52,575 nt of DNA from Candidatus Rothia avicola (GTDB lineage: Bacteria > Actinomycetota > Actinomycetes > Actinomycetales > Micrococcaceae): NCBI GenBank assembly GCA_019115985.1, contig DXCN01000023.1, positions 1 to 52,575 on the forward strand. Direction: 5' to 3'. Shown here one piece after another: positions 27,161-35,236 of this stretch. The translations under genes and the position numbers were made by a program. Within the stretch, counting starts at the first letter, position 1. Each line of letters starts with the position of its first letter. Under the pieces are notes generated by a model. It was given only the letters and a program-made list of their open reading frames with translations, was not told the DNA's origin and searched no databases.

Positions 27161-27517
27161 ATGAATTATCTACTGGTTGCGGTGACTTTTGTGGTGCTGG
27201 CGGCGGTGATGGCCGGGTGCGCGGTACTGGGTACTGACCGCTTGATTCCGGGGCGGAAGGCTATCGACGCGGTAAGCCAGGACGGTGTAGCGCTGGTTCC
27301 TGCCGCTGAGCCGCCCCTGATTCTTTCGGACCGCCCGGGCGCGGAGGAGCTGGAGCAGGTTCGTTTTGCTACCTCGGCCCTGGGCTATAACCGCGATGAG
27401 GTGGACGGCGTGCTGACCAAGGTAATCGCCGAGAACAGCCGCCTGCGGGCAGAACTTGAGGCCCTGCGCGGTGCTCGGAGTCAGGACGCCGCTACCGACC
27501 TTGGCGGGGAGGGCTAG
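27161..27517 (+). CDS. Small membrane-anchored DivIVA-domain protein
   Basis: The 118-residue protein starts with one membrane segment (NYLLVAVTFVVLAAVMAGCAV, residues 2-22), followed by a short linker. Residues 66-88 (EQVRFATSALGYNRDEVDGV) match the DivIVA/DUF-type domain motif in which an F..A..GY..DEVD run precedes a coiled coil, here VIAENSRLRAELEAL. DivIVA-like proteins place division or growth machinery at curved membranes; this one is too short to assign that role. GGGAGGA is upstream of the ATG. The next gene starts 4 nt after the stop, so they are co-transcribed. Confidence 0.75.
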   Translation: MNYLLVAVTFVVLAAVMAGCAVLGTDRLIPGRKAIDAVSQDGVALVPAAEPPLILSDRPGAEELEQVRFATSALGYNRDEVDGVLTKVIAENSRLRAELEALRGARSQDAATDLGGEG

Positions 27518-27521
27518 GGGA

Positions 27522-28841
27522 GTGGGGCGTCCGTCCGCACCACAGCGCAGCGGGGTGCTTGACCGCACCGCTGCGACCCTGAGCGTGAGCGCCAGTCGGG
27601 GCCTGCTGTTCTTCACAAGCCTGCCCATCGGTCTGCGGGTAGCCCTGGTCTATGCTGCAAGCCGGTTCTGGGGCTGGTTTATTTTCTCAACCGTGGGCCT
27701 GCACCAGACCTTGAGCCCCTGGAAAAATACCTCGATGGGCTACCTGGAATTTGTCACTATTTGGGACGCCGACTGGTATGCCAAGATAGCTGCTGGCGGC
27801 TACCCTGAGGTTCTCCCCGTGGACGCCAACGGTCACGTTGCCCAAAACGAGTGGGCTTTCTACCCCCTCTACCCCCTGGTCAGCGGTGCCATTACGAGCG
27901 TGACCGGGCTGAGCTATCAGACGGTTGCCCCTACCGTTTCCCTGCTATTTGGCTTTGGGGCGGCCTGGTTTATCTACCGGCTCTTTGAAGCCAGCCTACA
28001 GGAGCGCGGGGCAGTGACCAGGGTCGCTACTGCCCACCGGGGCGCTGAGCTAGAGACAACCGCCCTGTGGGCAACCGCCGCCGTCAGCTTCTGTGCCGTT
28101 GCACCGATTCTGCAAACCGGCTATGCCGAGGCAACCGGCCTCTTCTTCCTGGCCTGGGCTCTGTTCTGGCTGGTGCAGCAACGCTATGTGCTTCTCCTCC
28201 TTCCGGCCCTTGGGGCTGCCCTGTCCCGCCCCGTAGGAGTGCCCCTGGGTGCTGTGGTTGGCATCTGGTGGTTAGTGTGCTGGGCTCAGCAGGCCCGCGC
28301 TGAAAACCTGCTGAGCGCTTTGAAAGCAACCGCCTCGCAACTTGCCTCCGCCCTCACCGTGTGTGCTTTCGCCTTTATCCACCCGGCCATTGCCTGGGCG
28401 TCCACCGGGCGTATCGACGCTTATACCGCGACCGAGGCGGCGTGGAGAGCTGGTGGGGAGCACATGCTGCCCTTTATGCCCTGGTACACCCAGAGTCAGC
28501 TCTACCTGGGGCAGGGGAGAGGCCCCCTCGTCCTTATCCTGCTACTGGGCACCTACCTGCTGGCCCTGCTGGCTCCCGTAACCCGGCGGGTGCTTCACCC
28601 GGCGCTCATCACCTGGTGTGCTGCCTACGCGGTGTATATGCTGGTCTTCTTCAACCCCCAGTCCTCCACCTTCCGCCTGCTGCTGCCCCTCTTCCCACTC
28701 CTGCTGCCCCTCGTTGCCCTATCCGCTTCGAGAGCCTACCGCTGGCTGCTGATTCTCAGCGGAGCAACCCTGCAGTTTGGCTGGGTCGGCTGGCTCTGGC
28801 ACTGGAAGCAGCTACCCGGCGGCGGAGACTACCCGCCCTAA
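27522..28841 (+). CDS. PIG-V-like multi-pass glycosyltransferase (GT-C fold)
   Basis: This predicted membrane mannosyltransferase has about 439 residues and roughly ten hydrophobic segments. The PIG-V/GT-C landmarks are WDADWYAKIAAGGYP (just after the first membrane segment, with the catalytic-type Asp) and FYPLYPLVSG. Enzymes of this family use polyprenyl-phosphate sugars to glycosylate lipids or envelope polymers on the outer face. The start GTG 27522 is preferred because it lies 4 nt after the upstream stop with GGGGA before it; the longer frame starts at TTG 27456 inside the previous gene. The acceptor is unknown. Confidence 0.8.
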   Translation: MGRPSAPQRSGVLDRTAATLSVSASRGLLFFTSLPIGLRVALVYAASRFWGWFIFSTVGLHQTLSPWKNTSMGYLEFVTIWDADWYAKIAAGGYPEVLPVDANGHVAQNEWAFYPLYPLVSGAITSVTGLSYQTVAPTVSLLFGFGAAWFIYRLFEASLQERGAVTRVATAHRGAELETTALWATAAVSFCAVAPILQTGYAEATGLFFLAWALFWLVQQRYVLLLLPALGAALSRPVGVPLGAVVGIWWLVCWAQQARAENLLSALKATASQLASALTVCAFAFIHPAIAWASTGRIDAYTATEAAWRAGGEHMLPFMPWYTQSQLYLGQGRGPLVLILLLGTYLLALLAPVTRRVLHPALITWCAAYAVYMLVFFNPQSSTFRLLLPLFPLLLPLVALSASRAYRWLLILSGATLQFGWVGWLWHWKQLPGGGDYPP

Positions 28842-28963
28842 ACCTGTAAGTTTCCACCCAAAAACGCCAGAAGTGAGCCGCTAAGCACTATGATTAAAAG
28901 AAGGTGAGACCGGCAACAGAAGCCGAGAGACCGCAGACCAACCCTCGTTGAAGGAGAACCAAG

Positions 28964-29125
28964 ATGGCAGCTCAGAAACCACGCACCGGCGACGGCCCCC
29001 TCGAAATCGTGCGCGAAGGGCGCAGTATCGTCATGCGCATTCCCGTTGAAGGTGGCGGCCGCCTGGTTCTTGATATCACCGAAGAAGAAGTTGAAGCGAT
29101 CCGCAAGTGCGTTGAAAACGTCTAA
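28964..29125 (+). CDS. DUF3117 family small protein
   Basis: This 53-residue protein is widely conserved in actinobacteria and has no known function. It begins MAAQKPRTGDGPLEIVREGR and continues with IVMRIPVEGGGRLVLDI, the family's characteristic blocks. AAGGAG lies 7 nt before the ATG. It stands alone between the glycosyltransferase and a hairpin. Confidence 0.92.
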   Translation: MAAQKPRTGDGPLEIVREGRSIVMRIPVEGGGRLVLDITEEEVEAIRKCVENV

Positions 29126-29134
29126 GCTTCGCTT

Positions 29135-29184
29135 CTAAGCCCGGCCCTTGCTCCGAACCTACCGGTTTGGGGTGAGGGCTTTAG
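29135..29184. terminator. Imperfect bidirectional hairpin after DUF3117
   Basis: CTAAGCCC pairs with GGGCTTTAG at the base and GAACC with GGTT near the loop TACC. It separates the convergent DUF3117 and O-methyltransferase genes. Confidence 0.6.
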
Positions 29185-29822
29185 CGTTTGTAGACCAGGT
29201 AGAGACCCTCGCCCGCGTGCACAAGGGAGACAAAAACATCGGCGGTGCAGGCCGCTACCTCATGTAAGACAGAGCGTACCGAAACGGTAATGGCATCGCG
29301 GGCCGTGGGGTTAGCAACAGCCCCTCCCACCAGCGGGTCATGCAGAATCAGGAGCCCGCCGGGTTCTAGGAGAGCCAGAGTATCGTAGACTAGCTGTTCA
29401 GCTAGCTGGCTACCGGCGTCTATAAAGGCCAGATCGTAGGAGGCTGCTGAGAGGCGGGGGAGTACCTCGGTAGCATCGCCGGTGATGACGCGCACCCGGT
29501 GGCTTTTATCAAGACCGGCAGCTACCAGCAGGGAACGGGTGGCCTGGCAACGAGTAGAGTCGATATCGATAGCTGTGAGTGCCGCACCGGGGGCCAGGCC
29601 TGTGAGCAGGGCAGCCGTAGCAACGCCGGCCCCGCAGCCGATTTCTACAGCGTGGTGGGCTTTGGTAGCGGCAGCGAGTACCGTGAGCAGGGAAGCTACC
29701 GACGGGGCGACGGGGGCGGCGTCCAACCGCTCGGCCCCAGCCCGGGCAGAAGCTACCGCCGGAGCCTCCAATGGGAACTCTTCAGCATAAACCCAGCTTC
29801 GAGCCTGTTCCTGAGTATTCAC
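29181..29822 (-). CDS. SAM-dependent O-methyltransferase
   Basis: This 213-residue class I methyltransferase belongs to the family-3 (COMT-like) O-methyltransferases. The SAM motif AVEIGCGAGVATAALL lies at about residues 58-73, the acidic motif II TAIDIDSTR follows, and YDLAFIDAGSQ is the post-motif metal-side block. The start is GTG 29822. In mycobacteria this methyltransferase sits next to sigE, rseA and htrA before tatB; here it is directly divergent from tatB. Its substrate is unknown. Confidence 0.88.
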   Translation of the reverse strand: MNTQEQARSWVYAEEFPLEAPAVASARAGAERLDAAPVAPSVASLLTVLAAATKAHHAVEIGCGAGVATAALLTGLAPGAALTAIDIDSTRCQATRSLLVAAGLDKSHRVRVITGDATEVLPRLSAASYDLAFIDAGSQLAEQLVYDTLALLEPGGLLILHDPLVGGAVANPTARDAITVSVRSVLHEVAACTADVFVSLVHAGEGLYLVYKR

Positions 29823-29920
29823 CTAGTACTTCACCTTCATATGAGTGCGCGCGGGAATGATTCTGGAAACATCTTAATCAACCCCGCTCGTTTTATGGGC
29901 GAACACTCGGGCTGAGCTGG

Positions 29921-29926
29921 TAATCT
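29921..29926 (+). promoter_or_regulatory. TAATCT -10 of leaderless tatB
   Basis: TAATCT ends 6 nt before GTG 29933, with no Shine-Dalgarno. Confidence 0.5.
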
Positions 29927-29932
29927 CTTTGT

Positions 29933-30298
29933 GTGTTTGGAATTAGCGGCCTCGAATTTATCGTTCTAGCGATTCTGGTGTTTGTTGTCATCGGGCCAGA
30001 ACGCATGCCCGAATATGCCCAGCAGCTCAAAGACTTTATCAAGTGGGTTCGCCGTATGGCCTTTGATGCTAAGGACGACCTCAAAGAAACTCTCGGCCCC
30101 GACCTGGGCGATATCAACTGGCGCCAGTACGACCCCCGCCAGTACGACCCCCGCGTTATCGTGCGGGAGGCTTTTGCCGAGGACGACGAAGAGCGCCGCA
30201 AGGAACTTGAAGAAAAGGCGGCAGCTGCACCGGCTCCCTCTGTCAGTGTGCGCCTGCCCCGCGGCGCTTGGGCCCCCTTCGATACCGAGGCCACCTAA
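29933..30298 (+). CDS. tatB: Sec-independent protein translocase subunit TatB
   Basis: TatB is the receptor part of the twin-arginine translocase, which exports folded proteins. The 121-residue protein has one N-terminal membrane segment (residues 2-19, FGISGLEFIVLAILVFVV), the hinge IGPERMPE with the conserved Gly-Pro, and an amphipathic helix (PEYAQQLKDFIKW). The acidic tail (ERRKELEEKAAAAPAP) is typical of actinobacterial TatB. GTG 29933 puts Phe-Gly at positions 2-3, the family start. It is convergent with mrp across a nested hairpin. Confidence 0.95.
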   Translation: MFGISGLEFIVLAILVFVVIGPERMPEYAQQLKDFIKWVRRMAFDAKDDLKETLGPDLGDINWRQYDPRQYDPRVIVREAFAEDDEERRKELEEKAAAAPAPSVSVRLPRGAWAPFDTEAT

Positions 30299-30311
30299 AC
30301 TCTTTCTCCCG

Positions 30312-30381
30312 CCAAGGGGACCTGATGTTCAAAAAGGACCGCATACTATGCGGTCCTTTTGAAGTTTTGAGGTCCCCTTGG
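30312..30381. terminator. Nested double hairpin between tatB and mrp
   Basis: The outer stem is CCAAGGGGACCT (30312-30323) with AGGTCCCCTTGG (30370-30381). Inside, TTCAAAAAGGACCGCAT pairs with ATGCGGTCCTTTTGAA (30328-30363). The structure works on both strands for convergent genes. Confidence 0.85.
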
Positions 30382-30388
30382 TCTGGGG

Positions 30389-31522
30389 CTAGACGGTAAA
30401 GGGCAGGGGGGCTCCCGCTAGTCCGCGCGGACGGTGGGTTAGGGCCCGGGCGGTTTTGACCAGCTCCTGGGCCGCAGCGGTCTTGGGCGCACCCCAGACA
30501 ACCGGGGTGCCGGCGTCCCCGCCCTCGCGCAGGGCAACCTCGAGCGGTACCGACCCCAGTAGGGGCACCTCGTAGCCCAGAGCCCTGCCCAGGGACTCGG
30601 TGAGGACGGCCCCGCCCCCTTCTCCGAAGAGGGGCAGGGTGCTGCCGTCCGGCAACTGCAGGGCGGCCATATTTTCTAGCACCCCGATCACCTTCTGTTC
30701 GGTCTGCAGGCTGAGGGTACCGGCCCGCTGGGCCACGTCCACGGCGGCCAGCTGCGGGGTTGAGACCAGAAGAATCTCGGCGTGGGGCAGCAGCTGGGCC
30801 ATTGAAATCGCGATATCGCCGGTGCCCGGGGGCAGGTCGAGGAAGAGCACATCTAGGTGACCGAAGTGCACGTCGGTGAGGAACTGCTCCAGGGCCCGGT
30901 GTAGCATAGGGCCGCGCCAGGCGACCGGCTGGTCGGGCTTCACGAACATACCGATAGAAATTACCTTGATGACACCGCCACCTGAAGGGGCTTCAACCAC
31001 CGGCGGAATAATCATGTCGTCCATGCGGGTAGGGCCAACGGTAATGCCCAGCAGCCCGGGAATCGAGAACCCGTGCACATCGGCGTCAATAATGCCAACG
31101 CTCAAACCCATGGAGGCACAAGCCGCTGCTAGGTTAGCGGTCGCAGAGGACTTGCCAACCCCGCCCTTACCCGAAGCTACCGCAAAGATACGGGTCAGCG
31201 AACCGGGGGCAGTAAAAGGATTCTGCTTGGTGTGGCCAAGGCGCTGGCGCAGGGTAGCGCGCTGATCCGGGCTCATATAGCTAATCTCAAGCTGCACCTC
31301 GCTCACCTGCTCCAGGGCAGAGACCGCAGCGCGGACGTCCGCCTCAATCGTCGAACGCAGGGGGCAGCCCTCAATAGTCAGGAGCACCCTGATATCGGCG
31401 ACCGAACCGGTCAGCTTAGCCCGGTCGACCATACCCAACTCGGTGATGGGCTGGCGTAGCTCAGGGTCAATAACGGTAGCAAGAGCTGCAAGCAGCTCCT
31501 CATTCAGGTGTGATGTCTGCAT
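30389..31522 (-). CDS. mrp: Mrp/ApbC-type P-loop ATPase
   Basis: Mrp proteins act in iron-sulfur cluster transfer or related assembly. The 377-residue protein has an N-terminal MIP18/DUF59 domain (about 8-85) and a deviant Walker A motif SGKGGVGKSSATAN (117-130). LDLPPGTGDI (about 230) is the Walker B region. The family's CxxC near the C-terminus, which holds the bridging cluster, is absent: the region reads LENMAALQLPDGS and then LFGEGGG. It is last in the minus-strand cluster after DUF1003, 12 nt away. Related actinobacterial Mrp proteins appear to share this loss, so cluster carriage by the usual cysteines is unsupported. Confidence 0.92.
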   Translation of the reverse strand: MQTSHLNEELLAALATVIDPELRQPITELGMVDRAKLTGSVADIRVLLTIEGCPLRSTIEADVRAAVSALEQVSEVQLEISYMSPDQRATLRQRLGHTKQNPFTAPGSLTRIFAVASGKGGVGKSSATANLAAACASMGLSVGIIDADVHGFSIPGLLGITVGPTRMDDMIIPPVVEAPSGGGVIKVISIGMFVKPDQPVAWRGPMLHRALEQFLTDVHFGHLDVLFLDLPPGTGDIAISMAQLLPHAEILLVSTPQLAAVDVAQRAGTLSLQTEQKVIGVLENMAALQLPDGSTLPLFGEGGGAVLTESLGRALGYEVPLLGSVPLEVALREGGDAGTPVVWGAPKTAAAQELVKTARALTHRPRGLAGAPLPFTV

Positions 31523-31534
31523 GGGGTAAATCGC

Positions 31535-32233
31535 CTACTCAAACGAGCGGTCGATGTCCTTTACCTTCTTCTTCTTACGCATTTTCGGGTGGTCATCGCT
31601 CAGCTCATCAAAAGCACTGGTCACAGGCTGGGCGGCAGCGGGATCAAAAGGCTTGGTAGCTTCGGGTGCCCCAGGCTCATTCGCCTTAGCTGCCAGGGCC
31701 TCAGCTCGGGCGAAGAGCTCCTCCTGGCGGCGCTGCACCTCAGCGAGCTCGTCCATAATGTCGCGCATCTCGCCGCGCACAAAGTCACGGGTGGCAACCT
31801 CACGCAGGGTAATACGCAAGGAGGCAATCTCGCGGGTCAGATACTCGGTCTCTTCGAGGTTACGCTGGTCGCGCTGCCTGTCCTGGCGGGCAACCACGCG
31901 GTCGCGGTCGTCCTGCCGGTTCTGCGCCAGAAGCAGCAGGGGAGCCGCATACGAAGCCTGCAAAGAGAGCATCAGCGTGAGCAGGGTAAAGTTCAGCGAA
32001 CGGGGGTCAAACTGAAGTTCCTCAGGCGCCAGAGTATTCCAGCCTAGCCAGAGGGCACAGAAAATCGTCATCCACAGCAAAAACTGCGGGGTACCCATAA
32101 AACGCGCAATTTTTTCGGTCATTTGACCGAAAGCATCGGGGTTAGGGCTCAGCTGAAAGAGCGGCCGCCGCTTCTTCTGCTGCGGGGTCCCAAGAGTCTG
32201 CGCTGAATCGTTGCGCTCGCGTGCATCACTCAA
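31535..32233 (-). CDS. DUF1003 membrane protein
   Basis: The 232-residue protein has two membrane segments (about 48-68, TPQFLLWMTIFCALWLGWNT, and about 80-103, LLTLMLSLQASYAAPLLLLAQ) followed by a long charged helix rich in Arg and Glu. QNRQDDRDR right after the second segment is a hallmark of DUF1003. Its function is unknown. It overlaps the upstream gene's stop by 8 nt and precedes mrp by 12 nt, so the three are one transcription unit. Confidence 0.9.
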   Translation of the reverse strand: MSDARERNDSAQTLGTPQQKKRRPLFQLSPNPDAFGQMTEKIARFMGTPQFLLWMTIFCALWLGWNTLAPEELQFDPRSLNFTLLTLMLSLQASYAAPLLLLAQNRQDDRDRVVARQDRQRDQRNLEETEYLTREIASLRITLREVATRDFVRGEMRDIMDELAEVQRRQEELFARAEALAAKANEPGAPEATKPFDPAAAQPVTSAFDELSDDHPKMRKKKKVKDIDRSFE

Positions 32234-33533
32234 AGCGGCGGCCTACCTTTCGAATTGGGGTTCCATCGTCATAGGTGCGCCAGTCATCGGGCAGCATCTC
32301 ATCGAGTACGTCATCCACGGTGACCGCCCCAACCAGGCGGTCGTGGTCGTTGACCACCGGGATGATGGTCAGGTCGTAGGTTGCTAAGATGCGGGTTACT
32401 TCTGCGATGCTGGCAGCGTCGGTGACCGGCTCAATGGAGGTGTCGATAATGTTGCCCACCTGTTCGCTGGGGGAGTGGCGCAACAGCCGTTGCATGTGCA
32501 CAATGCCCAGGTACTTGCCGGTAGGGGTTTCAAGGGGCGGACGCGTGACCATAACCGCCGCTGCCATAGCAGGGGAGATTTCCTCCTGGCGGATATGGGC
32601 CAGGGCCTCAGCTACGGTTGCTTCGGGCGAAAGAATGATTGGTACCGGGTTCATGAGCGAACCGGCGGTACCCTCCTCGTATTCGAGCAGGCGGCGCACG
32701 TCGTCCGAATCTTCGGGGTCCATCAGGGTTAGCAGCTCTTCACGCTGGGTGTCTGAGAGCTCACCCAGAAGGTCGGCGGCGTCGTCCGGCTCCATCTCCT
32801 CCAGGACGTTAACCGCTCGCTCCACCTCAAGGTGGGACAGAATCTGCACCTGGTCTTCTTCGGGGAGCTCCTGCAGCACGTCCGCTAGACGTTCGTCCTG
32901 GAGCTCCTGGGCCACCTCAACCATGCGCTTATCGGGCATCTCGTGAATAGCGTCTGCCAGGTCAGCGGGGTTGGAGTCTTCGTGGCTTGCCACAAAGGCG
33001 GTTGCTGCCTGCGGCTCAAAATCTGTGGAGAGAATGACCTCGTCCCAGTCCACAATCAGGGTTTCCTTGCGGCGGCGCATCAAGCTAGTGTGGCCGCGCG
33101 AAATAAAGAGCTCAGAAATAAACCAGTCGCCGTTGCGGCGCTGCTCCATCGCAACGTCCTCAATCTGAGCCCTACCCGACCCATCGCGCAGCTGCACCTT
33201 GCGGTCAAAGAGCTCACCGACCACCAGCGCCTCAGAACCGCGCTGTTCAAAGCGGCGCAGGTTCACCAGACCGGTCAGAATCACCTGGGTGGAGTCGATA
33301 CTGGTCACGCGAGTCATGGGCACGAAGATGCGCTTCTTACCCAGAATCTCGATGACGATACCCACCACAACGGGCTCCTTGAGTTTGGCCAAAGACCCCA
33401 CCGCGTTGAACTGGGTGAAACCGCTTTTCAGCACCACCACATCGCGCAGACGGCCCAGGCGGTCGCCGTGGGGGTCAAAAACATCAAGGCCCAGAAGGCG
33501 GGCGATAAAAATCTTGTTCGGTACGTTACTCAC
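32226..33533 (-). CDS. PRC-barrel / MgtE_N / CBS-domain protein (no transport domain)
   Basis: This 435-residue cytosolic protein has PRC-barrel-like parts at the N-terminus (GLDVFDPHGDRLGRLRDVVV), a MgtE N-terminal superhelix (about 200-290; LADVLQELPEEDQVQILSHL) and a CBS pair (about 295-420, ending DDVLDEMLPDDW). These are the Mg2+-sensing parts of the MgtE transporter, but the membrane channel domain is missing, so it is unlikely to transport by itself. GTG 33533 (MSNVPNKIFIARLLG) is preferred to the frame reaching 33722, because the first 63 residues of that frame overlap the divergent gene. TACCCT lies 8 nt before it. It heads the unit with DUF1003 and mrp. Confidence 0.85.
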   Translation of the reverse strand: MSNVPNKIFIARLLGLDVFDPHGDRLGRLRDVVVLKSGFTQFNAVGSLAKLKEPVVVGIVIEILGKKRIFVPMTRVTSIDSTQVILTGLVNLRRFEQRGSEALVVGELFDRKVQLRDGSGRAQIEDVAMEQRRNGDWFISELFISRGHTSLMRRRKETLIVDWDEVILSTDFEPQAATAFVASHEDSNPADLADAIHEMPDKRMVEVAQELQDERLADVLQELPEEDQVQILSHLEVERAVNVLEEMEPDDAADLLGELSDTQREELLTLMDPEDSDDVRRLLEYEEGTAGSLMNPVPIILSPEATVAEALAHIRQEEISPAMAAAVMVTRPPLETPTGKYLGIVHMQRLLRHSPSEQVGNIIDTSIEPVTDAASIAEVTRILATYDLTIIPVVNDHDRLVGAVTVDDVLDEMLPDDWRTYDDGTPIRKVGRRFE

Positions 33534-33541
33534 AGTTATCA

Positions 33542-33547
33542 AGGGTA
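33542..33547 (-). promoter_or_regulatory. TACCCT, possible -10 of the MgtE_N/CBS gene
   Basis: TACCCT on the minus strand ends 8 nt before GTG 33533. No ribosome site is seen. Confidence 0.4.
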
Positions 33548-33671
33548 CTCGCCCCAGCCCAGAGCTGCCACCGGTTGCCAGCACAATGAGAATCACCCTG
33601 CTTAGTTCACCTGTGGCGATACCCCGGCGTGCTCCCAGCAAACTCCCTGCACTATGCGAAAAAATAGGGGC

Positions 33672-34739
33672 ATGGATCAACTCAAAGCACCTCCCGCACT
33701 GGCCATGGCAGACGGCACCCATCTACCTCCCGGTGAGCTGGTAGCCACCTTCACCGACCGTAAAGAGGTCAACAAGGCTATCGAATTTCTTGCCAGCCAG
33801 AAATTCCCCGTGCACTCCCTCTACGTAGTGGGCCGGGACGTGCAGCAGGTTGACTACATTACCGGTCAGGCCACCTACCCTCGGGCGGCCCTCAGCGGCG
33901 TCTTCCAGGGCCTGAGCCTCGGCGCCCTGGTTGCTCTCTTCAACGCCGTGATCACCCAGACCTCGATCCTGGCCAACTTCCTGAGCATCGTGCCCCTGGC
34001 TATTGCCTTCTGCATGATTTACGCAATTATCGTTGCTTCCCGCACCAAGGGCCGCGGAATCCGTACCCGCACTCAGATGCTACCCCAGCGCTTTGACCTG
34101 ATGGCTATTCCCGCCACGGCCCAGGCAGCCCGGCACCTGCTGCGCGTGACCGTCCAGCCCGGTGGCACCCACAGCGGAGTGCACGGCCCCGGGGCCCACC
34201 CCTTTGCCCAGAACGGGCAGACCTCAAGCCCCTACGTGCACCCCGGCATGAGCCAGGCCAACCACCAGGGCTACGCGGCCCAGCAGCCCCAGGGCGCCCC
34301 GAGCGGCCAGCAGACGCAGAACGGCCAGCAGGCCCCCCAATGGTTCGACCCTTCAGCCCCCTCTCCCAAGCAAGAGCAGGCCCCCGAACCCTTCCTCCCC
34401 GGCTTTAACCCTGCCGACCAGAAGCAGGACCAGGCACCGGATGCCGAGCAGCGTCCGTCCGCTCCCGTCTTTACTCCTCCCGCTGAAACTAACCGCGACG
34501 GCTCGAAGGCCGCTGGTAAGTTCGGTCTGCGCGTGGAGTCCCCCGAAGAATTTGAGCAGATGGTCCGTAAGGCTCCCGAGCCCCCTGCCACCAACGAGCG
34601 TATCGAAGCAATCCGCGCTGAAAAGGGCGAGCAGCGCTATGGCCTGCGCGTGGAGTCCCCCGAAGAATTTGAGGCAACCATCCGCAAGGCCCCCGAAACG
34701 GCAGAGGCCCAGCAGGAACCGCAGAAGGACGGCCAATGA
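33672..34739 (+). CDS. YflT-like general stress membrane protein with duplicated C-terminal motif
   Basis: The 355-residue protein has an N-terminal domain (about 15-60; VATFTDRKEVNKAIEFLAS then FPVHSLYVVGRD) resembling the heat-stress YflT domain. Two membrane segments follow (about 74-110), then a long disordered region rich in Gln, Pro and Gly (about 165-270), and then two copies of GLRVESPEEFEQMVRKAPE / GLRVESPEEFEATIRKAPE. ATG 33672 (MDQLKAPPAL) is preferred to the frame from 33654. It overlaps the next gene by 4 nt. The role is unknown; the family is linked to general stress. Confidence 0.75.
   Translation: MDQLKAPPALAMADGTHLPPGELVATFTDRKEVNKAIEFLASQKFPVHSLYVVGRDVQQVDYITGQATYPRAALSGVFQGLSLGALVALFNAVITQTSILANFLSIVPLAIAFCMIYAIIVASRTKGRGIRTRTQMLPQRFDLMAIPATAQAARHLLRVTVQPGGTHSGVHGPGAHPFAQNGQTSSPYVHPGMSQANHQGYAAQQPQGAPSGQQTQNGQQAPQWFDPSAPSPKQEQAPEPFLPGFNPADQKQDQAPDAEQRPSAPVFTPPAETNRDGSKAAGKFGLRVESPEEFEQMVRKAPEPPATNERIEAIRAEKGEQRYGLRVESPEEFEATIRKAPETAEAQQEPQKDGQ
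34527..34673 (+). repeat. 30-bp direct repeat in the stress-protein gene
   Basis: Two identical 30-nt stretches (34527-34556 and 34644-34673) encode the two LRVESPEEFE motifs. The identity at DNA level, including third codon positions, indicates recent duplication or conversion. Confidence 0.9.
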
Positions 34740-35101
34740 CCCCCGACCAGAAACTCGCCACCCGCTTTGAAGAACTCATCGGCTACATCGGCGAGAACAA
34801 CCAGCACCTCATTATCGAATTCCTCACCGGCGACTTTCAGCTCACCCTACCCAACGGTGCGGTAAAAACCGCCCAGGAATGGATTGACGATCTCGACGAA
34901 GACCTCTTCGACCTCGACGAGGCAACCCTTGAAGATATCGCCACCACCGCAGGGGAAGAAACCGGCTCGGCTACCGCCCAGGTACAGCTGGTAGGAACTG
35001 CCTACGAACAGGACGTCACCGGCCCCCACCGTTTCGAGGCTACCTTCATCTGGACCTTCTCAGACTGGTTCATCAAGTCTATGAAAATCACCCGGGTCTA
35101 A
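34736..35101 (+). CDS. Unknown 121-residue protein, possibly NTF2-like
   Basis: I do not recognise a family with confidence. The protein is acidic, has no membrane segment or signal, and starts with a helical stretch (LATRFEELIGYIGENNQHLI). The middle (LTGDFQLTLPNGAVKTAQEW) and the C-terminal strands (HRFEATFIWTFSDWFIKSM) resemble the layout of NTF2/SnoaL-like small proteins. Its ATG overlaps the stress gene stop (ATGA), so translation is coupled and the two probably work together. A terminator follows. Confidence 0.7.
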   Translation: MTPDQKLATRFEELIGYIGENNQHLIIEFLTGDFQLTLPNGAVKTAQEWIDDLDEDLFDLDEATLEDIATTAGEETGSATAQVQLVGTAYEQDVTGPHRFEATFIWTFSDWFIKSMKITRV

Positions 35102-35117
35102 ACAGCAAAACCTGACG

Positions 35118-35156
35118 AAAACCCCGCCCGTTCTGGAAGAGAGCAGGCGGGGTTTT
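35118..35156 (+). terminator. Intrinsic terminator after the stress gene pair
   Basis: AAAACCCCGCC (35118-35128) pairs perfectly with GGCGGGGTTTT (35146-35156), ending in TTTTG. Confidence 0.85.
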
Positions 35157-35236
35157 GTTATGTAGTTGGGAGGCCAGTTCATCAGGGTGGGTGGAGCATG
35201 CAGAACCCCTAACGAACTAAGACCGCAAGCTCCTGC

